Position numbers and translations under genes: made by a program
In this document: positions 25,801 to 53,970 of the stretch, piece by piece
How positions within the stretch are numbered: position 1 is the first letter of the stretch
Layout: each line of letters begins with the position of its first letter
The notes under the pieces: model-generated
Database searches by the model: none
Told to the model about the DNA's origin: nothing
The model's input: the letters and a program-made list of their open reading frames with translations, nothing else
Assembly: GCF_028476545.1 (NCBI RefSeq)
Contig: NW_026731985.1
Span: 284,501-348,500 of the forward strand
Length of the DNA: 64,000 nucleotides
Source: Physella acuta
Taxonomy: Eukaryota; Mollusca; Gastropoda; Physidae
Direction of reading: 5' to 3'

Positions 25801-28800
25801 CAACACCAACACCAATGGTGGGCACACCCATGGGCTTCAGAATGCAGACACCAGACAACAAGAGTAGTAAAGATATGATTGTGGACATGCAACCCAAGGG
25901 AAATTTACCTATGATGAAGCCAGATGATATGCAGTATTTTGATAAACTTTTGGTAAAAAGAATTTATTGCTTCTCTTTATATTAAAAAAAATCTGTTACT
26001 TTGTAAAAAATAATCCCCACTGAGATAAAAAAAAATGTGTCTACTATTAAAACACATTTTATATGTTGTGATAATTGAACATAAAATACTAGTTTTATTT
26101 AATATGTTCATCTGGTTTGGAAATTTTGATATGCATCTTTTAAATATATCTTTTTTTTTTTTAGAATTTGTTGTTGAAATAAATTGTAATTTATTGAATT
26201 GGATATACAAAATAGGCTTACCTGATGTCAGTCATGTTTTATTTGTCCGTTTAATTAAAGTTCTGGAAAATTATATAGTTTCTACTTTTTTAAGGTTGAT
26301 GTTGATGAAGAAACCCTGTCCCCTGAAGAACAAAAGGAAAGGAAAATAATGAAGTTACTTTTAAAGATTAAAAACGGCACACCACCAATGAGAAAGGTAA
26401 ACTTTTGCTATTTTATTTTTAAACTATCTGGAGTAATATATTTTAAATTTAGCTGCTGATATCATACACTTCAAATGAATAATGACATTTATAATATTTA
26501 TTTTTTCAGGCTGCCTTGAGACAAATAACTGACAAAGCTCGTGAGTTTGGTGCTGGTCCATTGTTTAATCAGATTCTTCCTCTGTTAATGTCACCCACTC
26601 TAGAAGATCAGGAGCGTCACTTGTTGGTCAAAGTTATTGACAGAATATTGTACAAATTGGATGATCTTGTCAGGCCATACGTTCACAAAATCCTTGTAGT
26701 GATAGAACCGTTGCTTATTGATGAAGACTATTACGCAAGAGTTGAGGGCAGAGAGATCATCTCTAACCTGGCAAAGGTATGCTCCATTTTCCTCACTTCT
26801 CTTCAAATTTAAAACAAACATCTAATAGTTTTATTTCTAACCCCAGCAAGCTTCAAAACATTGTCAAACTACAAAACATTGTCAAACTACTTATTCTAAC
26901 TCTTACAGGCTGCTGGTCTAGCTACGATGATTGCAACTATGCGTCCTGACATTGACAACATGGATGAGTACGTGAGAAACACAACTGCTCGTGCTTTTGC
27001 TGTGGTAGCTTCTGCTCTTGGTATCCCCTCGTTGCTCCCCTTCTTAAAAGCTGTGTGTAAAAGCAAGAAATCATGGCAGGCTCGTCATACTGGAATAAAG
27101 ATTGTTCAACAGATATCCATCTTGATGGGATGTGCTATTTTACCTCACTTGAAGAGCTTGGTGGAGATTATAGAGCATGGTATGTTGATTAGTTTAATTT
27201 TTATTTTTAAATTGATAAAAGTTTTTTTATTTTGTACTTTTAATATTAAATTTTAAAATGAAAATTGAGAGGAATTAGAGATAATGTATTATAGGCCTAT
27301 ATGTTATAAAAAAACTCACGTGGTTAAATTTCAACTGTTGTCACTAGGTTTGGTGGATGAACAACAGAAAGTTCGAACTATCACTGCCTTGGCTCTTGCT
27401 GCTTTAGCAGAGGCTGCCACTCCATATGGTATTGAGTCCTTTGACAGTGTTCTTAAACCTCTCTGGAAAGGTATTCGTCAGCACAGAGGAAAAGTAAGTT
27501 ATTTTGGCATTCTTAAATAGAGCACATTCAATCCATATATACATGTTTTTACAAAGCCAGCTCCATTAAAGCTCCAGGCTTACTTTTTTATATTACAGTT
27601 AAGATGTAAGGAGTTGCCATCTTATACAGTTTTTGTTTCACTGGATCTTACTATTGCATTCTTTCCTCCTTAGGGTCTTGCTGCATTTTTGAAGGCCATT
27701 GGTTATCTGATTCCTTTGATGGATGCTGAGTATGCTAATTACTACACAAGGGAAGTCATGTTGATTCTTATCAGAGAGTTCCCTTCTCCTGATGAGGAAA
27801 TGAAAAAAATTGTCTTAAAGGTCAGTAACAACACATTTGTATTTTCTTGAATTTGTACCTAATCATAAGAACATCAAGTTCCTTAAATCCTTATTTTTCT
27901 CACTAAGGTAATCTCTCTTTGTATTTTTATTACAGGTAGTGAAGCAGTGCTGTGCTACTGATGGTGTGGAATCTCAGTACATCAAGGATGAAATTTTGCC
28001 ACCTTTCTTTAAGAACTTTTGGAACCAGAGAATGGCTCTAGACAGACGCAATTACAGACAGGTATATTGATTTATTAACCTTTTGTAATATGTTTTTTTG
28101 TGAATTCATCTATAGTCACTCACTTAACATATTTCTTTATGCAAGCTGCATATATGATCTGCTACAAACATTATTGTTAACCTCTGATGTAAAAGTGTGC
28201 TGTGTGTCTTGTATTTTAGCTTGTTGACACTACAGTTGAAATAGCCAATAAAGTTGGGGCTGCAGAAATCATTGGTAGAGTGGTGGATGACTTGAAAGAT
28301 GAAGCTGAGCAGTACCGTAAGATGGTGATGGAGACAATAGAAAAGATCATGTCCAATCTGGGAGCTAGTGACATTGACTCAAGGCTTGAAGAACAACTTA
28401 TTGATGGTATCCTGTATGCTTTTCAGGAACAGACAACTGAGGTATGTCCATCTGCATTTGTTACAAAAAAATTATGAACATTTGTAAAATATATTTTGGT
28501 ATTACAGCATAAAATTACAGTTAAAAAAGTTCTTGTAGCTTCTTTGTACAGTTAAGTTTAAAATGTGAAATTTGTTTCCAGGATGTGGTTATGTTGAATG
28601 GATTTGGCACAGTTGTAAATGCACTCAGCAAACGTGTTAAGCCATACTTGCCCCAAATGTGTGGTACAATTTTGTGGCGTTTGAATAACAAATCTGCCAA
28701 AGTGAGACAGCAAGCTGCTGACTTAATCTCTCGTATTGCTATTGTGATGAAAACTTGTCAAGAAGTAAGTACTAAAAATTTTATTTTAGGTGTATTTCAA

Positions 28801-31215
28801 AATAACGTTAGCTACCTTAACCTTTTGCGGTCTTAAGCACCCTCTGTTGCCCAAGAACTTTCTTTAGTGTATTCATTGGAGCTATGTACAGTACATTTAT
28901 GTGTGTTTGGTAACTAAAATATCATTAGTATCCAGATTTTTTAATAAGTTTCATTAAGTTTTCTTGTTGCAACACTACAAGTTTTGAATTTAAATTTTTT
29001 TTTTCTTGAAATATTAGATTATGCGTTTTGTTGCTTTTCTGGGATTATTTTTTTTTTAAATAAAAAAATAGTTTTTGTGTCCCGGTCTGTAAGGATAAAA
29101 TGTTTTAAATTTTTGGTTTTGGGTTATCTTACATTACGTGTTAGGTAAGTAAAGATATATTTTTTTGGGTCCAGGAAGCTTTATTTACACAGAAACATTT
29201 ATTGTTCTCATTATTTCAGGAAAAACTGATGGGTCATCTTGGTATTGTGTTGTATGAGTATCTTGGTGAAGAGTATCCAGAAGTTCTGGGTTCTATTCTT
29301 GGTGCTTTGAAGGCTATTGTCAATGTGATAGGCATGACAAAAATGACCCCACCAATTAAAGATCTCTTGCCCAGACTTACCCCAATTCTTAAAAACAGGT
29401 AAATTGTCGTTGAATGACCTGCACTATGATTTTTATACATAGGAGGACATCTTAATATAAATTATCTTGATAAATTTTGATAAGATATTTGTTGGCAAGG
29501 TTGTTTTTATGTGCATTTTAAGACATTTACTTTCACTGGAAACTTTAAGAAAGTGAAAATTTAGATCCCTCACATGTTTCAACACAAAATAATTTATTAA
29601 TTTTGAAGTTCAGTAATATGCACTTTTATAAATCAACTGACCATTGTAAATTACTGTAAAATATCTCAGAGATGTTACTATTTTTGCTAAGCCAGTGAAT
29701 TTGAGTTTTTCTTAAATCAACAGACATGAAAAGGTGCAGGAGAACTGCATTGATTTGGTTGGTCGTATTGCTGATCGTGGACCTGAGTTTGTCTCTGCCA
29801 GAGAATGGATGAGGATTTGTTTTGAACTACTCGAGTTGCTCAAGGCTCACAAGAAGGCTATCAGGAGAGCAACTGTCAACACATTTGGATATATTGCTAA
29901 AGCTATTGGGTAAATAATTTGCTTCATTTTGTCAAATTCAAAATATTTTTAAATATGAAACAGTAAAAATGTTTTGACGTTGACTAGAAAAATCAAATCA
30001 ACTTTTAATAACAAGCTTTTATATTCACTAGATAATAGCTCTTATAATATAAGTTTTTGCCAATAGAAACCTTTGCCTAATATTTGAAAGGTATTTTTTT
30101 TTTTTTTTACAGACCTCATGATGTTTTAGCAACTCTGTTGAACAATCTGAAAGTCCAAGAACGCCAGAACCGTGTCTGTACAACAGTAGCCATAGCTATT
30201 GTGGCTGAGACTTGTTCACCTTTTACAGTATTGCCAGCATTGATGAATGAGTATCGAGTTCCAGAACTTAATGTGCAGAACGGTGTCCTTAAATCTTTGT
30301 CTTTTATGTTTGAGTACATTGGAGAGATGGGAAAGGATTACATTTACCCTGTTGCACCGTTGCTAGAAGATGCTTTGATGGACAGGTAAATTGTTTTTAG
30401 TTACACTAATACAGCGTTGTAAATATTACATTTTCTTGAAGTTTGTAAAATAAATAGAAAAGCAGAAATTAAACTTTAAACATAGTTACTGCCAAAGCAC
30501 ATTTTGTTACGATACTTGATATTTTGTACTTTAATCCATAAATTTTAGTATTTCCTTCCATTGAATTTTTTTCAGAGATTTGGTTCACAGACAGACTGCA
30601 ATGGCTGCAATTCAACATATGGCTTTGGGTGTCTGTGGGTTTGGCTGTGAGGATGCATTGATTCATTTACTTAACTATGTGTGGCCGAACATCTTTGAAA
30701 ATTCTCCTCATGTTGTCCAGGCATTTATGGGAGCTGTTGAAGGCCTCAGAGTTGCTATTGGTCCATCTAAAGTATTCCAGTATGCCATGCAGGTATGTGA
30801 GGCTTGACAGAAAAAGGATTTTTTTTTATCTTAAAGTACATTTTTAGACAGATGTCAGTGCATACTGGTATATAAAAAATAAAGCTGTTTCATTTTGTGA
30901 CTACAGTTTATAAGATTAGCATTTTACCCAGTTACATACTTTCCCCTTATTTTTAGCAGGGTGAATTTTTATGGTCACTTAGGTGAAGTGATGGTTCAGT
31001 GCCTTACCACACCCTGTATTTATATTGTAGAATAACATGATTTTTTTTCTTCCAAGGGCCTGTTTCATCCTGCAAGAAAAGTGCGAGATGTCTACTGGAA
31101 AGTGTATAACACAGTGTACATAGGAGCACAGGATGGCCTCATTCCATCTTACCCTCGGATCCCCAATGATGCAAAGAACCAATACCTTCGTTATGAGTTG
31201 GATTATATTTTATAG
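19878..31215 (+). CDS. SF3B1: Splicing factor 3B subunit 1 (complete, 22 coding exons)
   Basis: SF3B1 is the HEAT-repeat core of the SF3b part of U2 snRNP in the nucleus; it clamps the branch-point duplex. Coding exons: 19878-19899, 21734-21906, 22227-22313, 22679-22796, 24102-24181, 24592-24808, 24894-25061, 25167-25561, 25743-25952, 26295-26396, 26510-26776, 26909-27179, 27348-27493, 27674-27820, 27936-28061, 28220-28441, 28582-28764, 29220-29398, 29724-29909, 30113-30385, 30576-30792, 31057-31215. All join in phase across GT-AG introns, giving 1315 residues (human 1304). The N-terminal third has seven Trp-containing UHM-ligand motifs (e.g. NRWDETP, SRWDETP) amid TP repeats, then [16 protein letters not shown], the p14-binding region. 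HEAT repeats run from about residue 525. The Lys of DEQQKVRT (about 711) matches human Lys700, and KKAIRRATV is kept. The [12 protein letters not shown] repeat in exon 8 looks locally expanded. The start lies in ATAAAAATGGCT; exon 1 has only 22 coding bases and is the least certain. Confidence 0.97.
20283..20530 (+). repeat. Dispersed repeat copy A (intron 1 of SF3B1)
   Basis: This matches 37118-37350 in the opposite orientation. Shared blocks, in order, are AAGTGACTA-TCGGAAAA, GTCGGCAAAAGATA, GTTCTGTGCAT-TGCAGTGAC, AAACACAAGCAT-GCAGTACCATC and GTTTCTCTCCATTG. The ends carry similar inverted CGGAAAAAGA segments, so a MITE-like origin is possible. Copy A also holds a run of TTAGGG-like units (20388-20420) that copy B lacks. 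Confidence 0.7.
25664..25758 (+). repeat. 49-bp tandem duplication over the exon 9 acceptor of SF3B1
   Basis: Two copies with a 49-bp offset both contain TTTGCTATTTTC-GGTTCTGC. The second copy holds the used splice site, TTTTCAG before exon 9 at 25743. In the first copy the matching AG is TG (25692-25693), but a new CCCACAG lies at 25703-25709. Confidence 0.85.
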
Positions 31216-31760
31216 TTATTTTTTTGTGTATGTTACTTTTGTAAATATATGATAACAATTCCACTTTTAAATAATAATGGTAGTGTTCTTATTTTAAACA
31301 AGTCTCTAATAAAATAGGAAATTTGAAATAAAACAGCTTCAATGAATTGCAGAAAATTGAAACAATATTTTCCCCACTGTTTGGCAAAAGGAAGCAAAAT
31401 ATGATCTTAATGAAATGTAAATATTTCAACTTGATTGTCTGATCTATAAATAAATACCCTTAGATTCATGCTAAATGCACATAGTTCACACTGGCAAACA
31501 GCTCAGTATTTAAAAAAATGTTTTTACTTCAGAGCCACATGTTATTCTTTTTTTTGAGTTTCTGACAGATTGTTGCAGGCAGTAAACCAAATGCTTTGAG
31601 CAACATTATTAGAGCCTTAGTTTTAAAGTAAAACATTTTTATTTTTAAACTGTAAATCTCAGTTTAGTTGTACATGCATCACAAGATTTTAGCTCATCAT
31701 TTTTTCTTTTGTTGTGGAGACATAATTTTGTTGTCACTCTAAATAAATGTCTGAATACAA
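31216..31760 (+). other. SF3B1 3' untranslated region with poly(A) signals
   Basis: AATAAA hexamers occur at 31308-31313 and 31327-31332, 90-120 bp after the stop codon, and again at 31742-31747. Either the first pair or the last could direct cleavage. The region also contains TGTAAATA-type (Pumilio-like) motifs; this is only a motif match. Confidence 0.6.
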
Positions 31761-31990
31761 ATTTTTGTTTGGTCTTCTGTATGATCTAATCTTCTTGAGG
31801 GCATTTTAAATTTTAATGGTAAATATTTGTTGGGTGAAAGTTTTCCAACACATTTGTTAATTAGTTGTACTAGGATGTAGTCCTGTTTGAATTGTTCCCT
31901 AATGTGGCTACTTGTATGCATGCCAGCCCTTTTTGTTTTAATTAAATCCTCTTACAGACAGTACACCCAACACATTTTATAAAATCTAAC

Positions 31991-31996
31991 TTTATT
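31991..31996 (-). other. Poly(A) signal of OXNAD1
   Basis: TTTATT on the plus strand is AATAAA in the direction of OXNAD1, about 245 bp past its stop codon. The SF3B1 and OXNAD1 transcripts therefore converge with 3' ends 0.2-0.65 kb apart. Confidence 0.6.
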
Positions 31997-32238
31997 GACT
32001 GAAGCCAAATAGTGTGTACAGCCTTATGTTCCTGGTAAACTGTGGACTAGAGCTGTATTTAAAAAACTGATTTACTTTCAAAACTACAACCTCAACGCCA
32101 TAAGTAAAACAGCACAAATACACCACTGAAATTATGAAGATTAACGTGAAGGTTTCAGTTTAATGTTGATAATTTAATACACCAACACAATATTGCCATA
32201 TCACAGAATTAAATACAACCACATTAACCAACACTGTA

Positions 32239-34639
32239 CTACCACCACTTTTCAAAATGAATTTGTCTATTGTTAATGCCCAACTTAACACAGTATTCTT
32301 CCATGGTTTGGATAAATGGGTAAGGTCCACATATGTACACATCAGACTTCTGTTTGTCCAACTGTATTAAAGCAGTTTTTATATCTTCTAGTTGAATTCT
32401 ACTAGCTGAAACTGGAAAAAATGACAAATATATCACATGAGAACATTTAGTTGGAGATACAAGATAGTTAAACTTACAAACTGCTTTTTTAACATTAAAA
32501 ATAAAAACAAAACTAATTGGTTTGCTAAAATTCATACTAAAGGTAGTATCCTTTTAACTGAATTATTTTTTAGGAAAACAAAGGAAATCTGTATTTTAAA
32601 ATAGAAACTTATTGCTGTGATGAGTGATGTAGAGAATTCCTGATGTGAATCAACTTACAGGCATTTCCCTTCATCTCCTGTGGTCCACATCTGGTAATGA
32701 ACTTCTTTATGAACACATGCTTTTTCTCAGACAACTTCAGCAAATCATCCTGTAATTGACAACAATGTATACGTAACCTTGATCAGATCATAGACAAGCT
32801 GTTAGTAAAAGTGAATATGTATAACAATTAAAAATACAGCAAAAGTTAAAAATTAGATATCTAAACTTTACAATACATCTTACAGTGACACCATGATTTC
32901 AAAAAGTTACTAGAATTGTTTCAATAGTCAGGAGAGAATGTTTAACATAATAAAACAAACAAGATGCTATTAAGTGTTTTCTTTGTGAGTAAAATTATTC
33001 ACTTTGTTGAAATCACCAACCAATATTTATGTTCAAATTACCAACCTTAAATATATAAGTTCCTCTGGACCAATATTTGATGTTAAAGTCACCAACCTTA
33101 AATATTAGTTCCTCTGGGGTTTGAGCACTATATAACAGGGCAGCTTTTCTGCTGGGATTGTCTCCACTTGGACTGCTCTGACCAGGGTTGATGTGAAGAA
33201 AATGTTGCAACATGCTAAACAATGGGTTGATGCCCACGCCACCTGCCAGCAGAAGTAAATCTTGACCACTTGCAGCATCAGGAGGGTCATAGTAAAAATC
33301 TCCACCTGCTCTCAGCTGGACTTTGTCACCAACTTTGCACTATAGAAGGTAAATATAAATGCAAAATGGATATAAAATCGTTCTTTTTAATGTGAAATTT
33401 GAGAAATGATTCTTCTCTTTCAAAAGTTTTATACCACACATTTCAATATCTTCTAGGAAAGATGAAGTTGATTTCCCCAATCTTCAATGATCAACATACC
33501 CCAGACATTTATTTTATCTTTAAATTATAAAATGATCTACAATTTAACATTTGTTGCTTGAAGTAGAAAGACTCAAGTGATTATCTGAATTTAAAAAAAA
33601 TACCTTTTTGTGGACCCAATATGCAGGAGGGTGGTCAGCAAATTTGACAGCTAAGTGGATAATTCTCTCTGTTGCTAGGAGATGAGGTGATGAGCAGATA
33701 GAAAATCCACCAATAACTGATATACCAGGGATAAACATATCCACCCTGTGAACACACATTTATCTGTTAATTATGAAAAAGGGGTAGAACAATTGTTAAA
33801 TAAAAAAAGCTATTACTCAATTCTACAGTCAAAATTATGCAAATAGGGACACATCTTTAAAGATCGATTTAACTATTTTCAACATTGATTGCTCAGTAGA
33901 AAAATTAATGCTGCTTAGGCTACAGTGTTAATGGCCTGTGACAGGTAAAAAGCTCTCCACCTCTCTGTAAAATGAGGGGGGGGGGGATTTTTCACCAATT
34001 GGGAGGATTTCTGCAGGACTTATATGTTGAGAAATCGTTTAAGAAACCAATTAAGCAAATATAAAGATGTTTTTATTAAACCGCAGCCAATGATTACCAG
34101 CTTAAGAAATGTATCTTGTTAGTAGTTAAAAACTAGTTGCTTTTCTCAATTTACATAGAACAGATTAAAGATTTTTACATGATGGTGGAGTTATTTTTAC
34201 ATCCATTGTATTACAGCGACATTAATACAACAGAGTATGAAGTGGTCATCTCTTTTGAATAGTAAAATAACCTACGACAAGAGTGGGTCATTAGAAAAGG
34301 GAGGTTGTGCCCATAAATACATCATTGACTATTTTAGATATAAACGGCCATCAGTAGAAAAAAAAGTGTTTTATATTTTAATATTACCACTGGCCTGCTT
34401 TAAAAGTGAAGGAGTCATAAACATAAAGCTTCAATAATCTCACTGTTCCAGATATTCTTTGTATCTCTACAACTTCAGCAGTTGAAACTTCCTGAAAATA
34501 AAATGGTAGATAGGATTAGGAGTGAACTCAAGGGCTATCGGTGCACTTACTGTTTAAGCTAAACAACAATAATTACCACCTCCTCTCTTCTGCAGCCAGC
34601 GGTTCTACTGATGTGATCTGATTCGCGACCAACTGACAT
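32239..34639 (-). CDS. OXNAD1: Oxidoreductase NAD-binding domain-containing protein 1
   Basis: OXNAD1 is a ferredoxin-NADP reductase-fold flavoprotein, mitochondrial in vertebrates; its physiological reaction is not well defined. Coding exons in transcript order: 34661-34577 (first ATG at 34639), 34491-34388, 33745-33604, 33339-33097, 32749-32659, 32411-32239; phases agree and give about 270 residues (human 312). Diagnostic segments are SDHISRTAG near the N-terminus, the flavin-binding [19 protein letters not shown], the nucleotide-binding loop GGVGINPL, the CGPYPF motif and the family-typical C-terminal end FEKWW. Relative to human the first 40 or so residues, which carry the targeting peptide, are missing from this start, so an upstream start in an unseen exon is possible. 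The end of the first exon is ambiguous by one codon (34577 or 34580). The gene converges on SF3B1 and diverges from DAPK. Confidence 0.93.
33019..33117 (-). repeat. Tandem duplication of an OXNAD1 5' splice site
   Basis: Two copies of about 50 bp share ACCAATATTT, ACCAACCTTAAATAT and AGTTCCTCTGG. In gene direction each holds the exon end and donor AAG|GTTGGT: the expected one ends the exon at 33097, the second would end it at 33046. The added 51 nt keep the frame and have no stop codon, so an isoform with 17 extra residues is possible. Confidence 0.85.
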
Positions 34640-34643
34640 TTTC

Positions 34644-34649
34644 CTACAT
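34644..34649 (-). promoter_or_regulatory. Start-stop minimal upstream ORF before OXNAD1
   Basis: ATGTAG lies four bases upstream of the predicted ATG in the same exon. If 34639 is the true start, this start-stop element would meet scanning ribosomes first. It disappears as a feature if translation starts in an upstream exon. Confidence 0.4.
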
Positions 34650-34669
34650 GGGTTGGTAAACCTAAACAA

Positions 34670-36469
34670 AACACATTTTATGAGTAATAATTTCCTGTTG
34701 GGCCTAAAATAAGGATAAATAGGAAGGTGATAATTTATCCTATTAGGGACAATGTACATTTCAAAATATTGTACCATTAAAGGAAACATTCAATCCTCCT
34801 TTAAATACCTTATAACATTAAATAACACAAATAAAAATGTTAGAAACATCCCAATGCTTATTTATATCACACAGTTCACAATACAATTTGGTACTATAAA
34901 AATGTAATGATTTTTTTAAAAATGTGAATCACACCATGTGGAGAAAAAAGCTAATTAACTTGCAACAATGTTATTAAAAGCAGCTGCAAAGTCTTATAGA
35001 TATTGTGTTGGGAAAATATATGATACAAATCTGTCAATATACCCATCCAACAATTTGAACACCAGAAATAATTTGTAATTTAAAAAATAAAATCAAAAGT
35101 AGTAATTCTTACAATGCAAATGATAAACCAACTCTAATAGTAATACCCATGGTGTTTGACTATAATATACATAATATGCACAACCCCTTATGATACATGT
35201 TACAAAATTAATATACAAACTTATCAGCTTCTCACCTTTTTAATTTATATTGAATAAGTAATGAAGAAAAGATTTTACAAACTTGCTGTAAGTTATCGAA
35301 AACCTTTAAAACCATATTGTTGAAATCAGCTGAATTTGCTTTGCAAGTGAAATTATAAGCAAGCTAAAGAGAATATCCAAGTAAGATAGATGTTAGATGA
35401 GGAATATCTTTCTAATTTGCCAAATAATAAATTAGCCTAGTAAAGAGTTCTTAAAATGGATTAAGCATATTTTAAAAACACAACAAAAGATGACCTTTGT
35501 TAAATGTTTTTTGGTGTGAAATATTTTTACTTTGGTTTGATTATTTATACCATTATCACTATGTGTGTTGTGAATTATACTTTTTGTAATGATTTTTACC
35601 TCCCTTCCCCCTTTTTTGCCAGAACCCCCCCCCCCCCCCCCAATTAAGTCACACTTCAGCCTATCACCCCTTCAAAACAGCAATTTTCATTTTTTAAAAC
35701 AGCAATTTCTTTTTAAATTATGTTATTGAAATTCATAAAAAGTCTTCAAAAAAGTGAAATAACAGCTAACATTTGTTTCAAACATTAAAAAAAATTAGTG
35801 ATTAGGCCTAGATTATTTTCTTATTCTAATAAATTTGGCCCTACTAGATTCTAATAATTTAATAAAATCTAGATCTAATTTATAATTAGAATCTATACAT
35901 ATATACACTCTAAAATTTAGGAATCTATTTTCTTTTTAGATCTCTAGATCTAGTTTAGTCTAAGTTTAGAGTCTAACTAGATCTAAATTATAGTTATAGC
36001 CCTAGATATTATTTTCATTGAAATCATTGTTAACTAATGTTAACTTAAGTTAACTAGATCTAGATTTCTAGATCTAATCTAGACTAGATTAGATCTATAA
36101 ATCTAGAATCTAACTAGACCTAGATAAATGTTAACAAACATATTTTTATTTTAACATAAAATTCAAAATAAGTTATTTATTTTTATATTTTTATTTTAAT
36201 ATTTAGCCTAAACTGTAAGTAAACCCAGTGTGAGCGTTACCGCTAATCTAAAAATTCTAGATCTACACTCTAGATCTAGTTAGTGGATTAATGATAATAT
36301 TGTGTTTACTAGGCTATTTATTAGGAGTACTTGGCCAACACTCAACACTCACACTGGCCTCACAGTAGGCCTAAAGTTAGGGTCTGGCCTAAAGGTAACT
36401 TTTGTAATGTATACTTTTGAGTAGGTCAAAGGTTAAGGTCAACTTTTGTAGCAATTTAAAAACACTCAC
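34670..36469. other. Probable long first intron of OXNAD1
   Basis: About 1.8 kb of AT-rich DNA. It includes a poly-C block near 35626-35641 followed by GTCACACTTCAG, which resembles blocks near 15350 and 22510, and the beginning of the AGATCTAG-rich tract. No coding exon was found. Confidence 0.4.
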
Positions 36470-36990
36470 AGGAGAGCTTCCCGAAGTTAAGAAGCTGCGG
36501 TTCGCTGGCAGAAGTGAGTCAGCTACCGAGGCTAAAATGTTTTTTTTTCTAAATTAGTATTTCCTCGGATACAATTTGAAGTGAAAAGATTTTCGTTTTC
36601 ATTGAAGAAATGTGTTAGCAAAATTTCGATTCAGATCTAAGCAATTCATTTACTGCAAAAGTGCCTTTTTAGGCTTGCCAGTCGTAAGTGCCAAGTGCGG
36701 CTTAAAAAATATTTTAAAATTTAAATAACAAAAAAAATCAAAGTCCTAGCCCCTAGATCACTAGATCTAGATCTAGTTAGTAGTTAAGTCATGGCTAGTG
36801 ACTAGCGCATCCTAGACTCTAAGATTTTAGATCTAGACCAGATTCCTAGTGACTCCAGATTTAGATCCAGTCTAGGCCACAATCTACTCTCTAGCTAGAT
36901 CTAGATTCTAGATTAGATCTAGATTCTAGCTGTAGCTAGACTAGATCTAAGAGTCTAGAGAATCTAGAATCTAGCTAGATCTAGATCTAG
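35800..36990. repeat. AGATCTAG-rich low-complexity DNA
   Basis: Two clusters (35800-36290 and 36740-36990) of degenerate, partly palindromic CTAGATCTAG repeats. They are separated by more ordinary sequence that includes the likely OXNAD1 first exon. Confidence 0.75.
36470..36530 (-). other. Possible non-coding first exon of OXNAD1
   Basis: On the minus strand a GC-richer stretch ends at a good donor, CTCTCCT|GTGAGTGT, with the exon edge at 36470. It could splice to the acceptor TTGTTTAG before 34661. The exon has no ATG in the stretch I examined. The left boundary is a guess. This is inference from splice motifs and position. Confidence 0.35.
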
Positions 36991-37117
36991 AAAATCTAGT
37001 ATTATTTTTAAAAAGTAATAGGCGGGAGGGGGGGGGGGGGCGGGGCGCAGTATATGTAAGTTGTACTAAGTATGTATTAACTATTAAGTATGGCTAATAC
37101 AGGCCTAATTAAATTTA

Positions 37118-37355
37118 GGCCGATTCTAGATGAAAAAAGATATGCATGCGCAATTCAATGGAGAGAAACTAACGCCTTCCTTTGCGGCAAAGTTTTTGAT
37201 GGTACTGCCTATGCTTGTGTTTACAAACAAACTGCAGAACCCTAACCGCAGCTATTAAGGTCACTGCACATGCACAGAACTATTGAGTTTCTTATCTTTT
37301 GCCGACCAGATGGAGATGCTGGGGCAAAAGATCTTTTCCGAGTAGTCACTTAGTT
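37118..37355 (-). repeat. Dispersed repeat copy B
   Basis: The inverted counterpart of 20283-20530 with the same ordered blocks. It lies between the OXNAD1 first exon and the DAPK start, so it is part of their shared upstream region. Confidence 0.7.
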
Positions 37356-38119
37356 AAATTGAATATTTATCTAGGCCGACAAAAAAAAACATTGGACCCT
37401 ACTGAGAATAGTCTCGAAATTATTTGTTGAGTAGAAAAAAAAAAGAAAAAACCCTACACATGTACTGTGAAAGACAAAAATGTTCAAGCTAGGAATAGTC
37501 TTGATAGGGGCTTTAATTAATTATTGCATAATAACTGGTTAAGGAAATATTCATTGCTGAATACTTTACGCCAATCCTCTCTATTTAGTTAAAATGCAGG
37601 TGAACCCATATTAATTGTGATTGGTATTAAAACACTTTAACATGGCCAGTACTGAAAGTCTTTGGGGAGGCCTATTTGTTTTTGCATTTGCTGTGTATCT
37701 GCTTGCCCTATAACTTCACTATATGCAATAAGACAAGAACCAGCATTGTGTACTAGCAATTGATTTGCACTTTTAAGTGTATAGGTTAAATAAAGTTAAA
37801 TCATGAAAATTAAAAAAGGGGACAATGGCAACTAATATGATAATTTCTGTTAATTGAGAAAGTGTTCCATCAAACTATAGGCCCTAACAGATTTTGTCAG
37901 CCACTAAAACATTCATTAATTAATGCTACTATACTTAAAGGTATACACAGCAGTATGCTAACATTAGAATGACATTTTATATTTTATTCTGAAAAGTTTT
38001 ATTTTTATTATACTTTATGTTGTGGTAGATGCTGTAACATTATTTTAATATGAAATTACACACAATTTTATTAAATAGGCCTATAATGGTGCTAAATGAA
38101 AACATTTTTCAAATAAATA
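37356..38119. other. Upstream region of DAPK
   Basis: AT-rich DNA without recognisable coding sequence. It probably includes the 5' UTR. An in-frame TAA at 38114-38116 precedes the start codon. Confidence 0.4.
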
Positions 38120-53704
<15,585 letters not shown>

Positions 53705-53970
53705 CCCAGTATACAGTGGTTGACTCTGTGATGCTCATCATTACCTGGACCACAGCTGTGTGGAGCAGGAGGGATGTAAGCCTTTGTCATAGGTAATCAG
53801 GCTGAGGCTCTTTATACCTGCAGATAAAAGGTTTTAATTTAAAAATATTTTGTGTGTGTTTCATTTGCATAAACTAATTATCTGCTTAAAACTAACTTCA
53901 TTATCACAAAACTATCTGTATATATGTATATAAAGAATAAACAGTAATAAAGATGATCCTTGTTTATTTT
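53705..53970 (+). other. DAPK 3' untranslated region with poly(A) signals
   Basis: AATAAA at 53936-53941 and 53946-53951, about 235 bp after the stop codon. These suggest that exon 9 is a true terminal exon. Confidence 0.65.
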
